Positions 36,331 through 49,870 of a DNA stretch of 64,000 bases are shown in pieces; positions within the stretch are counted from its first letter, which is position 1, and the number at the start of each line of letters is the position of its first letter. The position numbers and the translations under genes were made by a program. Origin of the DNA: Dermatophagoides farinae. Its lineage: Eukaryota > Arthropoda > Arachnida > Sarcoptiformes > Pyroglyphidae. Below the pieces are notes generated by a model. That model was not told where the DNA came from, made no database searches, and saw nothing but the letters and a program-made list of their open reading frames with translations. The stretch lies in contig NC_134685.1 in assembly GCF_024713945.1 (NCBI RefSeq), positions 1,612,001-1,676,000 of the forward strand, given 5' to 3'.

Positions 36331-39251
36331 TTGTTATTGATCCGAAATTAGAGATTGATTGATTGATTAATATCAAATATTAATAAATATACGTGTCTGT
36401 GTGTGTGTCCGTGTAATATGCGTGATGATTGCGTTTCATTATTAAATGTTTATATCAGAAGTAAAGAAAATGAAAAACCAAAATCATCAAACGGAAAAAA
36501 AAAATTATTTCATTCATCAAGTACACATGCATACGGTTAATGTGTGAATAACATTGATAACGATAATGATGATGATGATGATGATGAACAAAATACAATA
36601 TATAAAAAAAAGACATATATAGGTATAGAATTGCAAATAATAAATAACGACAACAACAACAACAAATATATAGATCATTATCGAAAAAGTTCTTTGTAGT
36701 TTATCATCATCATCATCATCATCATCATTGGTGTCGGTGGTGGCCATACCAAATTAAGAATGATGATGATGATAATAAAAATCTTGATATTTACCGACCA
36801 AAAATACTAATAATAATTGATTGTTTCTATGGAATCACATCATCATCATGTGCATTTTTATTACATCTCTCTCTCTCTCTCTCTCTCTCTCTAGCTAACC
36901 AATGGCTAGTTTCACACACATACAAACAAACCATATATATTAATATTTTCTAATCAATCTCTCACTATGGTCAATGATGAATAATTTAATATAAAAAAAA
37001 AATGAATGTAAAGAATATTTTCAGTGAAAATAGATGGACACATCCTATTCCTAATTCGCTTGTCCTATTCATTACGTTTTATCCGATTCACACTCAACAA
37101 GTTCATTAGTACAAAAAAAATTAAAACAATAAAAAAAATGAACCAAAATTTTTTAAATTTATGTTTTTATATGTATGTGTGTATGTATAACATGTGACCA
37201 AACCTAACCGGCCGAGTGTAACGCTCCGTGTATGGAAAAAAAAACATAAAGCTTGTGCCCATGGAACACAACTCTGGGGCTCCTGTATATATATATAATA
37301 TACAGTGGTCGTAAATCTTTTTTTTTTTTTTTTACTTTCAAATTAAGAATTTATTATATGGTCTCTTCTGTTGTTCATGACCAATTTCATATGTATAGAA
37401 AGATAATGAGATTTTTTTTTGTTTTGTTTACTGGTTACCATGAATAATAACCACATATAAATTGTAATGATAAGAAGAAGAAGTAATCATCGTCAAATAA
37501 AAAGAAAGAAAAAAAACTTTATGATGAATGACAATTTGGCAATCAAAAGAAATAAAAAAAAATTTACACAAATGGAAAACAACCAAACCAAGAAGAAGAA
37601 AAAAAAGTTAATCCATAATAAACACACAATAAATAATCGAACCTTTGTATCCTAAACCATGTGTGTACGTGTGTGTGTGTGTGATAAACAAAACTTTTAT
37701 TAAACTGATCATCGATAATCACATTTGTGGCTGCTACTACCACACTGCAATCATCATCATATCGAATTCAAAAAAAAAAAAATAATTTGTCAATATACAG
37801 CCAATATTTTCATCAATCAACTAATATAATATTCGTTCAGGTTATTTTTTTTTGTCAATGGAAAAGACAAGGAAAAAAAATGTAGATGATTATTCTCATC
37901 ATCATTCTAATGATGATAATGATACGTAGAGCCAAATAAAAGATCTACAGATGTTTCTGCGTATGTATGTGTGTGTGTGTGTGTGTGTCACAACCATATC
38001 CACCAACCATATGCCAAAACATATCATACACATTATTATATCGAATGTTTTTTTTTCTCTGCGATTTCAGGTTTCGCATCTGTGATTCTAGAGTTTTTTT
38101 TTATTTTGCATTTTTTTTTCTCACAAAACACCATGTTCTCATTACCATTTTTTCTATAAATTGATACAGAAAAAAAAAGTGAAAAAATTCAACGATGCAA
38201 ACACAATGATCAACCATTGATTTCATTCATTATAGTCATCGTCGTCATCGTCGTCATCGTCACATTCATTGCATAATTCATTCATCAACACACATTATAC
38301 AGTCGAATTCTTTTCCATAAAAAAAAACTTCGTTTTACAAAACAACAACAACAACAACCATAACAAACAAACAATTAATGATCGACATTATGTGTCTATG
38401 TCTCTGTGTGTGTGTGTAAGGAAATGGATGATTTTCAAGCCAAAATTTAGACAAAACAAAAAACAAATGTTGCCTTGCATATGTGGCTTTGGCCTCGAAC
38501 TTGGAATAAAGACAAAAAAAAAGAAGAAAAGAATTCATCATCCAGAAAAAAAACAGTGTATGTGAAAAATAGAAAAAAAAACATCGATCAATATACACTT
38601 ACTTGGATTTGCATATAATAACATATTGTTTAGGCCAGAACCAGAACCAATGTTATTAATATGTGATGGAAAATGCATTGCAGCTATACTTTCACGACGA
38701 CGACGATACATTTCTGATGGTGTAGATGTAATAACACCACCACCACCACCACCACCACCACCAAAAGAATTGCCCATATTATTTATCGATGTTGATCCAC
38801 CAACACCACCACCACCGGATTGTCCAATCATCACAGTATTGGACATTTGTCTTGCAAAATTGGCACGTGCACGAACACGTTGCATATGTGTAGATACATA
38901 ATTAAGATCATCCATATTCCAAAGATGATGACCATGATGGCCATGATAATGATGATGATTATGATGATGATTATGACCAACACCACCACCACCACCACCA
39001 CTACAACCATCACCCCCACTATTATTATTATTTCCAATTGATAATTCTCTATGCAAAGGATGATTACTACCACCACCAGATGATCCAGGAGAAGTGGATG
39101 CCGTTGTAGTTGTACATGAATCAATAGTGGTAGTATGAGATCTTAAACGTAAAAGATTTACATTTGTTATCGTTACAGGTGTTGATTCTGATTGTTGTTT
39201 TTGTTGTTGAGATTTTGATGACAATGTTTTTGGTATCTGTTGGTCGGACAT
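26796..39251 (-). CDS. Microtubule-associated serine/threonine (MAST) kinase
   Basis: The long form has exons 38603-39251, 34571-34710, 32483-32598, 32322-32401, 32057-32229, 31289-31990, 28397-31222 and 26796-28334 (6225 nt, 2074 aa). A short form starts at 35690-35762 instead (1882 aa). Family hallmarks run in order: [40 protein letters not shown] followed by [11 protein letters not shown]; the DUF1908 pre-kinase helical domain ending [17 protein letters not shown]; an AGC-type kinase domain at about 758-1032 ([10 protein letters not shown] loop, Lys787 in [13 protein letters not shown] near 879, DFG near 899, activation segment ending [11 protein letters not shown]); and a PDZ domain at about 1492-1590 ([25 protein letters not shown]), split between the last two exons. 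The C-terminus is Ser-rich and basic, ending in an Asp run. MAST kinases link cytoskeleton and membrane scaffolds through PDZ. Orthology to one vertebrate MAST is not claimed. Confidence 0.95.
32599..34570 (-). other. Intron in the MAST gene
   Basis: A 2.0-kb intron between the LSLAM and KEGSS exons, with GTAAGT-type donor and AACAG acceptor. It contains GT (32725-32745), CA (33131-33150) and ATC repeats and a TTG run at 33979-34006. No nested gene is seen. Confidence 0.6.
34711..35689 (-). other. MAST intron downstream of the short-isoform first exon
   Basis: About 1 kb bounded by a GTATGT donor next to 35690 and a TGTACAG acceptor next to 34710. It holds CAA, ATC and CA repeats. No coding sequence is recognised. 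Confidence 0.55.
35690..35762 (-). CDS. Alternative first coding exon of the MAST kinase (short form)
   Basis: An ATG at 35762 opens [18 protein letters not shown]... for 73 nt, ending in a consensus GTATGT donor. One base is left over, which exactly completes the first codon of the shared exon at 34571-34710. The upstream exon 38603-39251 ends in the same phase, so the two look like mutually exclusive starts with separate promoters. This could instead be a spurious open stretch, since it is short, but the donor and phase agreement favour a real exon. Confidence 0.6.
35763..38602 (-). other. First intron of the long MAST isoform
   Basis: About 2.8 kb containing TC runs (36292-36327, 36867-36893), ATC/GAT, CA and CAA runs, and a perfect 14-bp AT-rich hairpin at 36193-36224. 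If the short-form first exon is real, its promoter lies in this stretch, to the right of 35762. Confidence 0.5.
38603..39251 (-). CDS. First coding exon of the MAST kinase (long form)
   Basis: An ATG at 39251 opens [17 protein letters not shown]... for 649 nt. The encoded segment is rich in Ser, Gly, Asn and His runs, with an arginine-rich patch ([18 protein letters not shown]) near the end. It finishes at a GTAAGT donor with one base left over, matching the phase of exon 34571-34710. It shows no recognisable domain. Assignment to the MAST gene rests on strand, phase and absence of another acceptor exon between; the alternative is a separate gene whose other exons I cannot see. Confidence 0.6.
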
Positions 39252-39300
39252 TGTTTTTTTTTTTTGGATTTTATTGTTGTTTCTATTTCGGATAATCAAA

Positions 39301-39334
<34 letters not shown>

Positions 39335-41653
39335 CCGATTGTATTATTTATTTATCACCAAATATGATCATCATTCATTCATTCATTCATTCATCCATCC
39401 AAATTACATTGAATCATCATGTTCACCAGATGATAAATACTATTCCATTATTGTTGATTCGATCAATATGGTTTTGGGCATTACAATTTTGTATATCAAT
39501 ATTTTTGCCAATCATCATTACAACATTGAATGAATTAATGAATGATGAATTGGTATTGTTGAGTAATAAATGAGGAACAATAAATTGAATACTGTAGTAG
39601 TAGTAGTAGTGTGGTGTTTAGATTCAATCAATCGGATTTTTTTGAACAATCCGATCGTTTTATCAGCGAAAAAAAAAATACGAAACCAAATACAAATTGA
39701 TTTCAAACAAAAGCCATTAATGAGTACAAAAGTTAAGAATATTTCATCATTATCATGATTTGATGTTGTTGTTGTCGTCGAATGATGATGATTATGAAAC
39801 AGCAACAGCAACAGCAGCAGCAGCAATGTTTAGCTGATTGTTAGCCATACATGGAATGGTGGTAAAATTTTATATTTCTTGTGATGTAATTGACTATTGA
39901 AAAGCAACACAACAGTACTGAGTGGCTGAATTATATGATGGTCGATGATTATTTTATTTTATCCCACACACACACACACACATTCAAATCATCAATGATT
40001 TTTATTTAGCGATCGATCCATTTACTGTGTGATATTTTTTTTTTTTTTTTGCTGTTGTTTCGAATCATTTGACCTTTTATTTATAAACATGTTTCTTCAT
40101 CAATATTAAAGCTTAATCTAAAGCAATTCTTTGGAACAAAATATACGTCAAGTTTTTTTCCAGCTTTGTTGTTGTTGGTGATGATGATGATGATGGTAAT
40201 GGGGGATTAGAATTTTGGAATTATTTTTGAATTCAATTGAATAGAATTTCAATCCATGATGATGATGATGATGATGATAATCGTCCATTATTATCAGAAT
40301 CGAATATTAAAAATCATGATGATGATGATGATGAATTGAAATTTTATTTTTAAAAAAATTTACACACAAACACTAGAGATAATTTGATTTGCTTTATCAT
40401 CTACTATATTGTTGATTAGTTGGTTTTTGACAAAATGTTGTTGTTGTTGTTGTTGTTGTCAATTGGTCATTGGCGTTGCTTGTCTAATTTTTTTTCATTC
40501 ATTCATTCATTCATTTCAAATGTCCAATTTTTTGTCAACCAAAACAAAATAATGATGATGATGATGATAATTATTATTCTAAAAACAAATAAACATCGAT
40601 ATTATTATTATCAACGATTATTTGGCAGGGGTAAACAGAATGGAGAAGAAGAAGAAGAATCCGGCGACACATATACACAACACAGACAACAGGAATCGTT
40701 TCGAATATACATATCAAAGTTAATCAAAAAAAAAAATCGGGAAAAAAACGCTAGCTCGTGAGCCAAAAAAGAAAAATCCAATTGTTGTTGTTGTTATTGT
40801 TGTTGTTGTTGTAGCTGTCGTTTTCTGTGTATATATTGGTAACAAAAAAAAAAGAAAGAAAACGAAAACGAAAAGGAAAAAAAATAGTGATTTTTTTTCC
40901 CCCAACCACATTCAATAGCAAAAGTAAAATAAAACACAACTTGACGTCATTTATAATAGGATTCTATTGCCCAATATTATATATGATGATGATGAGGAAT
41001 ATATATAAAAATAAATGCCGCAGTGATGATGCACTTTGGCTTTTTTTTCATTTCATTTTATTCTAGTTTTTTTTTTTGGTTGTTATACACAGCTCAAATT
41101 CAACCCAAAACAAATCTACACGGGCTATATATATATGTTTTTTGTTTTGTTTCTGCTAATACACACATATACAAATGACCTATACTACCATCTGGTGTTT
41201 ATTTAATAAAAACAAATGTACAATTGACGGTTGATAGATGGCGTTGATGTATTTTTTTTTTTTTTAGAATGAAATGAGAATTGCAAAATAAAAATAAAAA
41301 AAATTCGATTCGATTCGACAGTTTGTGTTGGTTAAATCAACGAATGAATAAAATTTTATTTTTGTTTTCTTCATCTGCCCATTTTTCATTTTTTAAGAAA
41401 TTAATTTTGTAAATAATAATAATTATTAATAATCGGTCAATGTTTAAGTAGACGACAATAATAATAATAATAATCTTGGTTTGTGTACGTGTGTGATATA
41501 TCTTGTATTTTGTACTCATAATCTCTTGTTATACAAAAAAAAATCAATCAATAAATCCATTGCCATTTCAATTAGTTATGTGATGAAAACGTAATAATAA
41601 ATAAATAATATGTTGGTGATGGTGAGTGTATGATTGTAAATGTGTGACAAAGT

Positions 41654-41742
<89 letters not shown>

Positions 41743-41991
41743 GAGAGAGAGAAAAGGTAAGAGTATAATTCATTATGTAATCTTATCTTATATAATAATT
41801 ATGATGATGATGATGCACACACATCATGTGCAAGAAATTGATTTATATCACAAAAAAAACAAATAAACAAAAAAAAATTGAAATGAAATAAAAGAAATTT
41901 CCATGTTTGTAATTTTCTTTTCTTATTATAATTAATCTCCAGGTGTATCTATAGGTTGACCAACACACCATGACCATTGATATCCATATTA
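39252..41991. other. Intergenic region between MAST and the zinc-finger gene
   Basis: A 2.7-kb stretch with a GAT run near 39300-39333, TTG/GAT runs near 40175-40195 and 40257-40280, CAA runs, and the longest simple repeat of the window, a 95-bp GA tract at 41658-41752. No gene was recognised. The left end should hold the promoter of the long MAST transcript. Confidence 0.5.
41658..41752. repeat. (GA)n microsatellite, 95 bp
   Basis: An AG/GA repeat runs through 95 bases with a single interruption (GATAGA near 41736-41740). It is the longest pure dinucleotide tract in the window. It lies about 240 bp 3' of the zinc-finger stop codon. Such length is expected to be highly polymorphic. Confidence 0.95.
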
Positions 41992-44900
41992 TTATGAGGA
42001 GGATAATGATGAAGAAAATGAAGAAAAGGAATTTGATGGTGATGAACGATGACGTCCACTGCTATTCGAACGATGATTATTTGTCCTATTATTATTACCA
42101 CCATTACGATTATTCGATTTGGATTGAGGTTTTTTTGACCATCTGTTAGCAAAAAAGAAAAAAAATAGGCAACGGTTACTATTAATGTTATTCAATACAA
42201 TCGATATTACCTTGAAGATTTATTGTTTGATTTTCGTGGTTCATTATCATTGAGATTTTTCATTTGTTTATCTTCATCATCTTGTTGTTCATTGTTGTCT
42301 TCATCTTCTTCTGGTTCGGTATCTTCAGAATTCATTTCATTATCTTTTGTTTCCACTTTTACATTGTCTTTAGCAGACTGATCAATGATGGTAGCTGTTT
42401 CATCCTCCGGTTCAGTTTCTTCTCCATCATCCTGTAATGGTTGGCTAGTTGCTTCCTCTTGTTTCATCTGTTCATCATTTTGTTTCGTTTGATTTTTATC
42501 ATCACCATCATCATCATCATCATCATCATCTTGTGGGACAACCTTACGTGATGGTTTAACACTTTTACGTCGTCGAGATGATCCAACAGTGATTGATTGG
42601 GATAGTGTTTTATTCGATAATGATGTTACAGCAGCCATTGTCGATGTTGATGATTGTGATAGATTAAGAATCGATTCATTTATTTGATGATTATTTGATA
42701 GATTTAAGCTCGAACTTGTTGTTTCATCGCCACCACCACCATCATCATTATCATCATCATCATCAATGACATTATCATATTCATTATGTTTAGATTTATT
42801 TGAGCGACGATTTTTTGTTGTTAATAATTTCGTTGATGAATTCAATCTATTTAATTCGGCTATTGATAATTTTAAATTTGAAAGACTTCCATTTGTATTT
42901 GTATCGTTGTTGGTTAATGAATCACCAACGGCAGCGGCAGTAGTTGTTGTTGTTGTTGTTGTTGTCGTCGTTGGACTATTGAATTGAAATGCAGCCAAAG
43001 CAGCCGATGATAATAATGATGACATGAATGATGATGCCTGAGATGAAGCTGTCAATTTATCATTGGCATTCGTATTGGTGGCCAACAATGGTGATTGTTG
43101 CTGCTGTTGCATCATCTGCATGATTGTCGTATCCGATGAATTATCTACACTGTTTATACCATTTTTAGGTTTTCGTTTTCTTTTCAATAATTCACGTCCA
43201 CTACCATCGGAATGAAAACGTATAATATGATGGCGAAGATTACGTTTTTCGGAAAAACCACGGCCACAAGTTTTACATACACATGGTTTGAATCCAGTAT
43301 GGACACGTTCATGTCGATGTACACTAAACACACGATCAAATGTTTTGTCACAAAATCGACATTTAAATTGACCGGGTGCCGTTTCTTCGATATCGCCTAA
43401 TGAAAATTTTTGTATAGGTAAACTTTGACCAGCACCTTCGAATATATCTACAGGTTCTTTTATATGTCTAGATGATGTTGTCGATGACGAAGATGATGAT
43501 GATGTCGATGATGAAGATCCATGATTCTTATTATTACTACTACGTGTTGATTTAGGTGATGAACATTTGTCATTTGATGTCGACGTGGTCAGCTCAGACA
43601 ATGCTATCGATGTTGTTGTTGTTGTTGTTGATGATGATGATGATTTGCCACTTTTACTTGATTTTGAATGTTGATGCATAGCGGTGGCTACAGGATGTGG
43701 ACTATTACCACCACCACTAATTGCTGCTGCACTTAACAATGTATGATGGTTCATCATATCAGGCACGATTCCCGAAAGATAAAGCAAAGAATTATTATTG
43801 TTATCCGATGACGAGGATGTCGTTGTTGAGCCATTATTGTTGGATGATGATTGTTTTGTCGATGATGAGGTGATAGCCGTAATCATCGATGGTATTATCG
43901 TTGGTGGTGGTGTATTTGAATGACAATTCGGATCACCACCACCAGTTGTCGCAATGGATGGTGGAAAATTATTATCACCACTATTGCCAACAATCGATAA
44001 TAGAGCTTTGTCTTTGGTCAATGATGTCTGGCCACTAATATGATGGTGATGATGAGATCCATCCATTAGGCTAGCCGCAAATTTACGGCCAAAATCAGTG
44101 TTTTTCGATGCATTCGCTAGAATTTTACGAAAATCAACAACGGCTGGTTGATGTTGTTGTTGATTAGTTGATGGAATCGATATCGATAGACCAGTTGTCG
44201 ACGATTTATTATTGGCCATAGCAGCATTACCATTCACCAGTGAATTCAACAATTGAAATTGTTGATATTGTTGATTGGCAGCAACGGCAGCCAATGTTGG
44301 ATTATTGGAACCAGTAGCTGCAGCCATCTCTAATGTTCGATGTAGCTGACAATGTATTTCGAATTCCAATGTATCATTAAATTTAGCCAAACATTTATCA
44401 CATTGTAAAGTGGTTGTGGTGGTGGTGATGGTGGTGGTCGACGATGATGTTGACGGCGATGGTGATGGTGATGGTGATGTTAGTTTGATGCCAATCGATG
44501 GATCAGATATACCATCGATGCCGGTAGTTTTTGCCAACAAAGCGGCCATAGCAGCGGCAGCAGCAGCAGCATTTTCAGCTACTTTTTGTTGCTGTTCTTT
44601 TGTTCCTGTTGTGTTTGATGTAAGTAGATATTCAGCACCATTCATTGCCGGTATCATCATGATATGATGAATCTGTTGTACATGATTAGCAATCTGTTCC
44701 ATCGAAGCAAATGCCACCGAACATAGACAACATTTATAGAATAATAATGGCTGTTCAGTTTGTACATTGATCGCATCCAATAATGAAACAAGAATTTTTT
44801 CCGATCTTATCTGTATAGGCGAATCGGCAGCCAGATTAGCTGGTGGTTTACAAAAAAATGAAACATCCGCTTGTGACCAATTGAATGATCGTGCCGTTGT

Positions 44901-46833
44901 TTGATTATGATTTTCATCCGTAATCAATGTCGGTGTTATCATTGATTTCAATTGATCAGCAATATTATTATTGTCAATTTGTGATTTGCACTTTTTATTA
45001 TTAACACCAATATTTGTTGATGTTTGATTGGATTCCACTAGCGATTCATGTGATTGCGATGATGAACATTTGCGTTTCGATTTCAATGATGATGGCGATG
45101 GCTGTTCATTATTATGATGATCATTATTATTATTATTATTATCCATACATTTTGTACTAGCTGAATGATCAACATTTTTATTCGATGATTTCTTATTCAA
45201 ATTGGTATTGTTGTTGTTTTCGTTATTTGAATTCGATTTAGAATTATTCTCCGATCCGGCCGTATTGTTTCCATTACTACTACTACTACCACTACCACCA
45301 CCAGAATGATATGATTTTATATGAAAATTTAATGAATGTTCATATTTAAAACCTTTACCACAGGCAAAACAAACAAAAGGATGTTGCGTAAGATGTCGTA
45401 TTAGATGAGCTTTTAAATCAACTTCGGTGGCAAATGTCTTGTGACAGGATGTACATGGAAATGCTGCTGTAGTCGTTGATGATAATGATGATGTTGATGA
45501 TGACGAATGGCCATTGCTACCTTTAACGGTTATGGACTGTTGTTGTTGTTCATCATTCGCCATCGGATCATTTGTTATTGAATCCTGATCATTGGATTGT
45601 TGTTGTTGTTGTTGCTGTTGTTGTTGAGCTTGATGTGAAGATAATAGTTTACGTTTTTTAGTCATCATTTGTGATGTATTTGTTGTTCCTGTTCGTTCGG
45701 TTACACTACCAGATAATGTGGATTGTTGTTGTTGTACTGTGGTTAATATTGCACTTGATGATGATGATGATGATGATGAGTTGGATCCATTGATTTGTTG
45801 TGATGACGATTGTGATGATGATGATGATGGTTGGCTTTGGTTTAGTAGATTTTGCATCTGTAAAAATGGTAACCCATCTATTCACGTATATTCAGTTTTT
45901 GGTGATTAATGAAAAAAAAAATTATCATTAATTCATTAATAATTTTTTTTTCACATAGCTTACAAGGATATAATTTTTGTCCAACATTAGTGGAACCAAC
46001 AGCCGATTCTGGTAATTGAAAATGTGATAATAAATGTTGTTCATATTCAATTTGATCACGAGCTGTATGTCCACACATCAGACAGAATCGTTGTTCATCT
46101 CTTTGTGATGTATTTTTGCCTAATTTCGACGGTGATGATGAAGATGATGAAGTCGTTCTATTAAAAAAAAAAAAATTCAAATTCAAAATATAAGATAAAG
46201 ATGTTTGCTGATTAAGTTTTAAAAAAGGCGACGATTATCACCACTAACTACTTACTCTTTAACCATTTGTGCAGAAATAGTAGCCAATAATTGACTGGCA
46301 GCATTGGCAAATGTTTGATCATTAGTTATTGCAGCATTATTGTTGGCCATTATCGATGCAAGTCCATTTGGTCCGGTCAAAAATTGTGATGCTTTAGTAG
46401 AATCCCAGAATCCAGCAGTATCCATTTGGATATTACTAGGATTGAAGTTTATTCCGTTGGCAGCAGATGTCGCTACCATAGCATAATTTTGTAATAATTG
46501 TGCTGCTGTTGCATTACTACCGGCGGCGGTTAATGATACAGATGATGATGATGATGATGGTGATGGTGATGTTGCAGACGATATAACATTTGTCGTCGAA
46601 CCCATGGCTAAAGAATTCTGTGGTTGATGCTGAAGTTGTTGTTGTTGTTGATGATGTTTGAGGAATTGATGTAATAGAATTGGATGAAATGGAGATCCCG
46701 GTGTCGATGATGAAGAATCCAATGATATGATGGATCCATCAATCGATGTGGTTGTGGCAGATGGTGATGATGATGATGTTGTTGTTGTTGTTGTTGCTGC
46801 TGCTGCTGTTGCCGCTTTCTTTACATCCATCAT
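41992..46833 (-). CDS. Large C2H2 zinc-finger protein, probable transcription factor
   Basis: Four exons, 46256-46833, 45964-46157, 42211-45877 and 41992-42142, total 4590 nt (1529 aa); all phases agree. Seven C2H2-like fingers are visible: one near 217-238 (CLMCGHTARDQIEYEQHLLSH), a pair near 397-448 (FPCTSCHKTF..., FVCFACGKGF...), single ones near 635-660 (CCLCSVAF) and 748-770 (CDKCLAKF), and a linked pair near 1091-1147 joined by an HTGFKP linker (FKCRFCDKTF..., CVCKTCGRGFSEKRNLRHH). The TGEKP-like linker suggests DNA binding by the last pair. Long Ser, Thr, Gln, Asn and Ala runs and an acidic C-terminal region (PEDETAT...SEDTEPEEDED) fill the rest, with a basic Ser/Asn-rich tail. I do not recognise the orthologue. 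Exon 2 ends inside what reads like another finger start (see findings). Confidence 0.85.
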
Positions 46834-49178
46834 TTTTTTATATATATTTTGTTTATCACACTAATAATAATAATGAGAACCGGTGGATTAAGATTTCAAT
46901 CTATTAAATTGAACAGAATGATAATGATGGACGATTATATCGATATCATCGGAATGTTGAATTTTTTTTTTCAGTGGGCCACATTAATGGAGATTTTTTT
47001 GTTTTGTTTTTGTTTTTGCTATGATAGAGAATAGATAAACAGAATACACATACACAGACAGAATCGATTAGAAAAAATTTTGTCTACTATTTACACACAT
47101 GATGTGTATTTTTTATTTATAAATAAAGGATTCGATAACATTCGATCATCATCATCATCATCATAAATGGCAAACACAACAACAAAATTCAAAAAAAAAA
47201 AAAAAAAAATTCTGTTGTTATTGTTCGACTGTTGTAACCCCTAACTTGAATTGATGAAACTAACCAAACAAGATGATGATGATGATGATCGAATGATGAT
47301 CAAGCTTGAAATGAAATGAAATGAACTAAATGAATATATAAAATGAAAGAAAAAAAAAATACAAGAAGGCCAAAAAAACAAGAATTGAACGCGAGCACAT
47401 AGACACATTCATACACACACACACACACACTGATGATGATGATGATGGTGGTGTACACGGACTGTCACGATCATCGGTTTTTTTTATCGTTTTTTTTTCT
47501 TTTCGGTTTGGTTTGGTGATGAGATAGAACACGAGAAAAAGCAAGAGAGAAATCGAAAATTCGGTTATCCACTGCGTTTCTTTATATGTGTGTGTTATGT
47601 ATGTGTGTGTGGTGGCGTGCATTTGAAAAAAAATGTGTGCACACACACGCACATACGGAATTTCCTGGCTCCCAAATAATAATAATAATAAAAACGAATT
47701 GATGATCTAGCGAAAGAATGAATGGCGAAAAAAAAACAGCAAGAAAAAAAACGCGTTATATCACGCGATTTTTATAGAAATGCAAGCACACACACACACA
47801 CACACACAAACACCACCACATACATACATTGCAAAAACAACCCAAAAAGGATAGCCAAGTTGGCAGAAAAAAAAATGCTAGGCTTTTTACACACACACAC
47901 ACAAAAATACAGAGAATGAATTTTCTTTTTTTTTCTGGAGCCAAAATGACGACATCCAACCAAATAACTAACCAACTAGCTAGCTAGCTAGCTAGCTGAG
48001 ATAACCGACATGACAAAAACTAACTATAAAAATGTTGAATGATAGAGAAAGAGAGAGGTAGAGTGGACATTCGGACACTAAACAAAACCAAGTTAGTTGA
48101 ATCGACAATATGAACACACACAGAACCAGAATTCAAAATATACAAGGCAATTCTGTGTGTGTGTGTGTGGACAGTGTGTTGTTATTTTTATATCACCCTT
48201 ACCCCTTAAACATACTTCCATCCCCCCCGAACCAAGTTACCATCATCATCATCATCATCATTGGTCCAGAAACGAAATGAAACAGCAGTAGCACAATGAG
48301 ATGGGCACCATTAAAACATATTCTGGTACAATTCTCAATGTATGTGTGTGTATAAACGTTGAGAATCTGTATGTATGTGTGTGTGTGTGTGGACACCAAG
48401 AACACGAACCAGTTTTTTTTTCATTGATTCGTTTTTGGTTGCCTAGTCCAAAAACGTGCTGGCAGTCGCCTTTTTTTTCCTACACTATGTAGGTGCGTGC
48501 ATTTTCTCTCTCTCTTTCTCTCTATTTCTATTTTTCGAATTCTTGTTGGACATACGACGGCGCACGTGCTTTCCATTTCATTCGGGTTGGGCGCGATCAT
48601 TTTCTGGTTGGTTGTCCAAGTTAGAAAGAAAATCTAGAAAGAGAATCGACAATTCGAAATATAAAAACACGCGCACATTGAACAAGAATAAATGAGAAAA
48701 AAAAGGGAGAGAGAATGAAAATAGAATTGAATGAACCAACCAACAAAGAATAAAGTGTGTGTGTGTGTGTGTGGGTGTACAGTGTTACTTCGGTTAACAA
48801 ATTGATCAAAAATTGAATTTAAAAAAAAAATCGGAAATGTTAAATTTATTTAACGATGATAAATATTGAAAAAAAATTCTGGATAAATTTGCCATCCTGT
48901 TGTTGTTCATGGATACTGAAATGACTGGTTACAACTTGTTACAGAAAATTGCTACCTGTATGATAGCAAATTGGATTCATTCATTGTTTTTTGTTGTTGT
49001 TGTTATTGTTGTCATTTTTCATTCATATTGAGCCAATATGATGAAAGATGTTATCGATTTTGTCTAAATAATTTTTTTTTCTGGTTCGTGCGTGCATCTG
49101 TGTGTGTGTGTGTGTATGATAAATTTTTTTTCCAAAAAAACGTGCCGAATCATTTTATTCAATGATAATGATGATTCA

Positions 49179-49358
49179 ATGAACAACCATTGGATTCGTC
49201 CTTCTTTTGTTTTCATAACCAAGAATTTTTCATACAATAACGATAAACTTATTGATGATGATGATGATGATGATGGCCAGCCAATACAAAAAAAAATTCC
49301 AGAAGAAGAAAAGAATAATACGCCTGTGCAACAACAACAACAGCAACATACAATTTAA
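49179..49358 (+). CDS. Doubtful small open frame, 59 aa, or a terminal exon
   Basis: An ATG at 49179 opens 59 codons ending TAA at 49358. The product starts MNNHWIRPSFVFITKN, continues through an Asp run (from a GAT repeat), then reads GQPIQKKIPEEEKNNTPV and a Gln run. The middle part is not simple repeat and reads like the acidic, Gln-rich tails of other proteins here. There is no domain, no clear acceptor and no neighbour on this strand. It may well be chance. Confidence 0.2.
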   Translation: MNNHWIRPSFVFITKNFSYNNDKLIDDDDDDDGQPIQKKIPEEEKNNTPVQQQQQQHTI

Positions 49359-49563
49359 CACGTGCGCATCATATATCTATTTTCCTCAATGATGATGATG
49401 ATGATGGCGATGGCGTCCAACATTAACAAACAAATAAAAAAAAATGTTCACTGTCCAGTATTTCAGGTCTATCACAAATACACACACACACACACACACA
49501 CACAGTATTAACGAATAGAATAAGCAAAAATATTCTATGGATTCTATTCTCACAATTCATATT

Positions 49564-49566
<3 letters not shown>

Positions 49567-49598
<32 letters not shown>
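49567..49598. repeat. (GT)n microsatellite
   Basis: An uninterrupted GT tract of about 32 bp, with CA tracts at 49480-49503 and 49697-49708 nearby on the same strand, so the tracts could pair with each other. Confidence 0.9.
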
Positions 49599-49606
<8 letters not shown>

Positions 49607-49870
49607 GGGCCCCATCGTTTTTTGTTGTTGTTGTTGTTGTTGTCGCTAGAGAGAGAGAGGTACATGTATTTTTTCGATTCATATATTCGCCCGAAACACA
49701 CACACACACGCTATATATAATAGCTATGATTCAGCATGATATACATAACACACACACACACACATTGTATGTGTGATGATGGCAAAATATTAAGTGATGA
49801 TGATGATGATGATGGTGATCTGAATTTCGATATATTTTCTATTCTCATTTTTCTCGATTCTTTATAGTTA

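Noticed and set aside
39518-39826. Minus-strand frame just upstream of the long MAST first exon as an additional exon
   Set aside because: The frame is made of Leu, Thr and His runs from repeats, has no good donor in matching phase, and the exon at 38603-39251 already has its own ATG.
47975-47998. TAGC tetranucleotide repeat as a palindromic regulatory site
   Set aside because: A (TAGC)n repeat is self-complementary by nature. Nothing distinguishes it from the other microsatellites nearby.
49480-49510. Regularly repeated short units as a possible CRISPR array
   Set aside because: They are dinucleotide microsatellites without unique spacers, in eukaryotic DNA.
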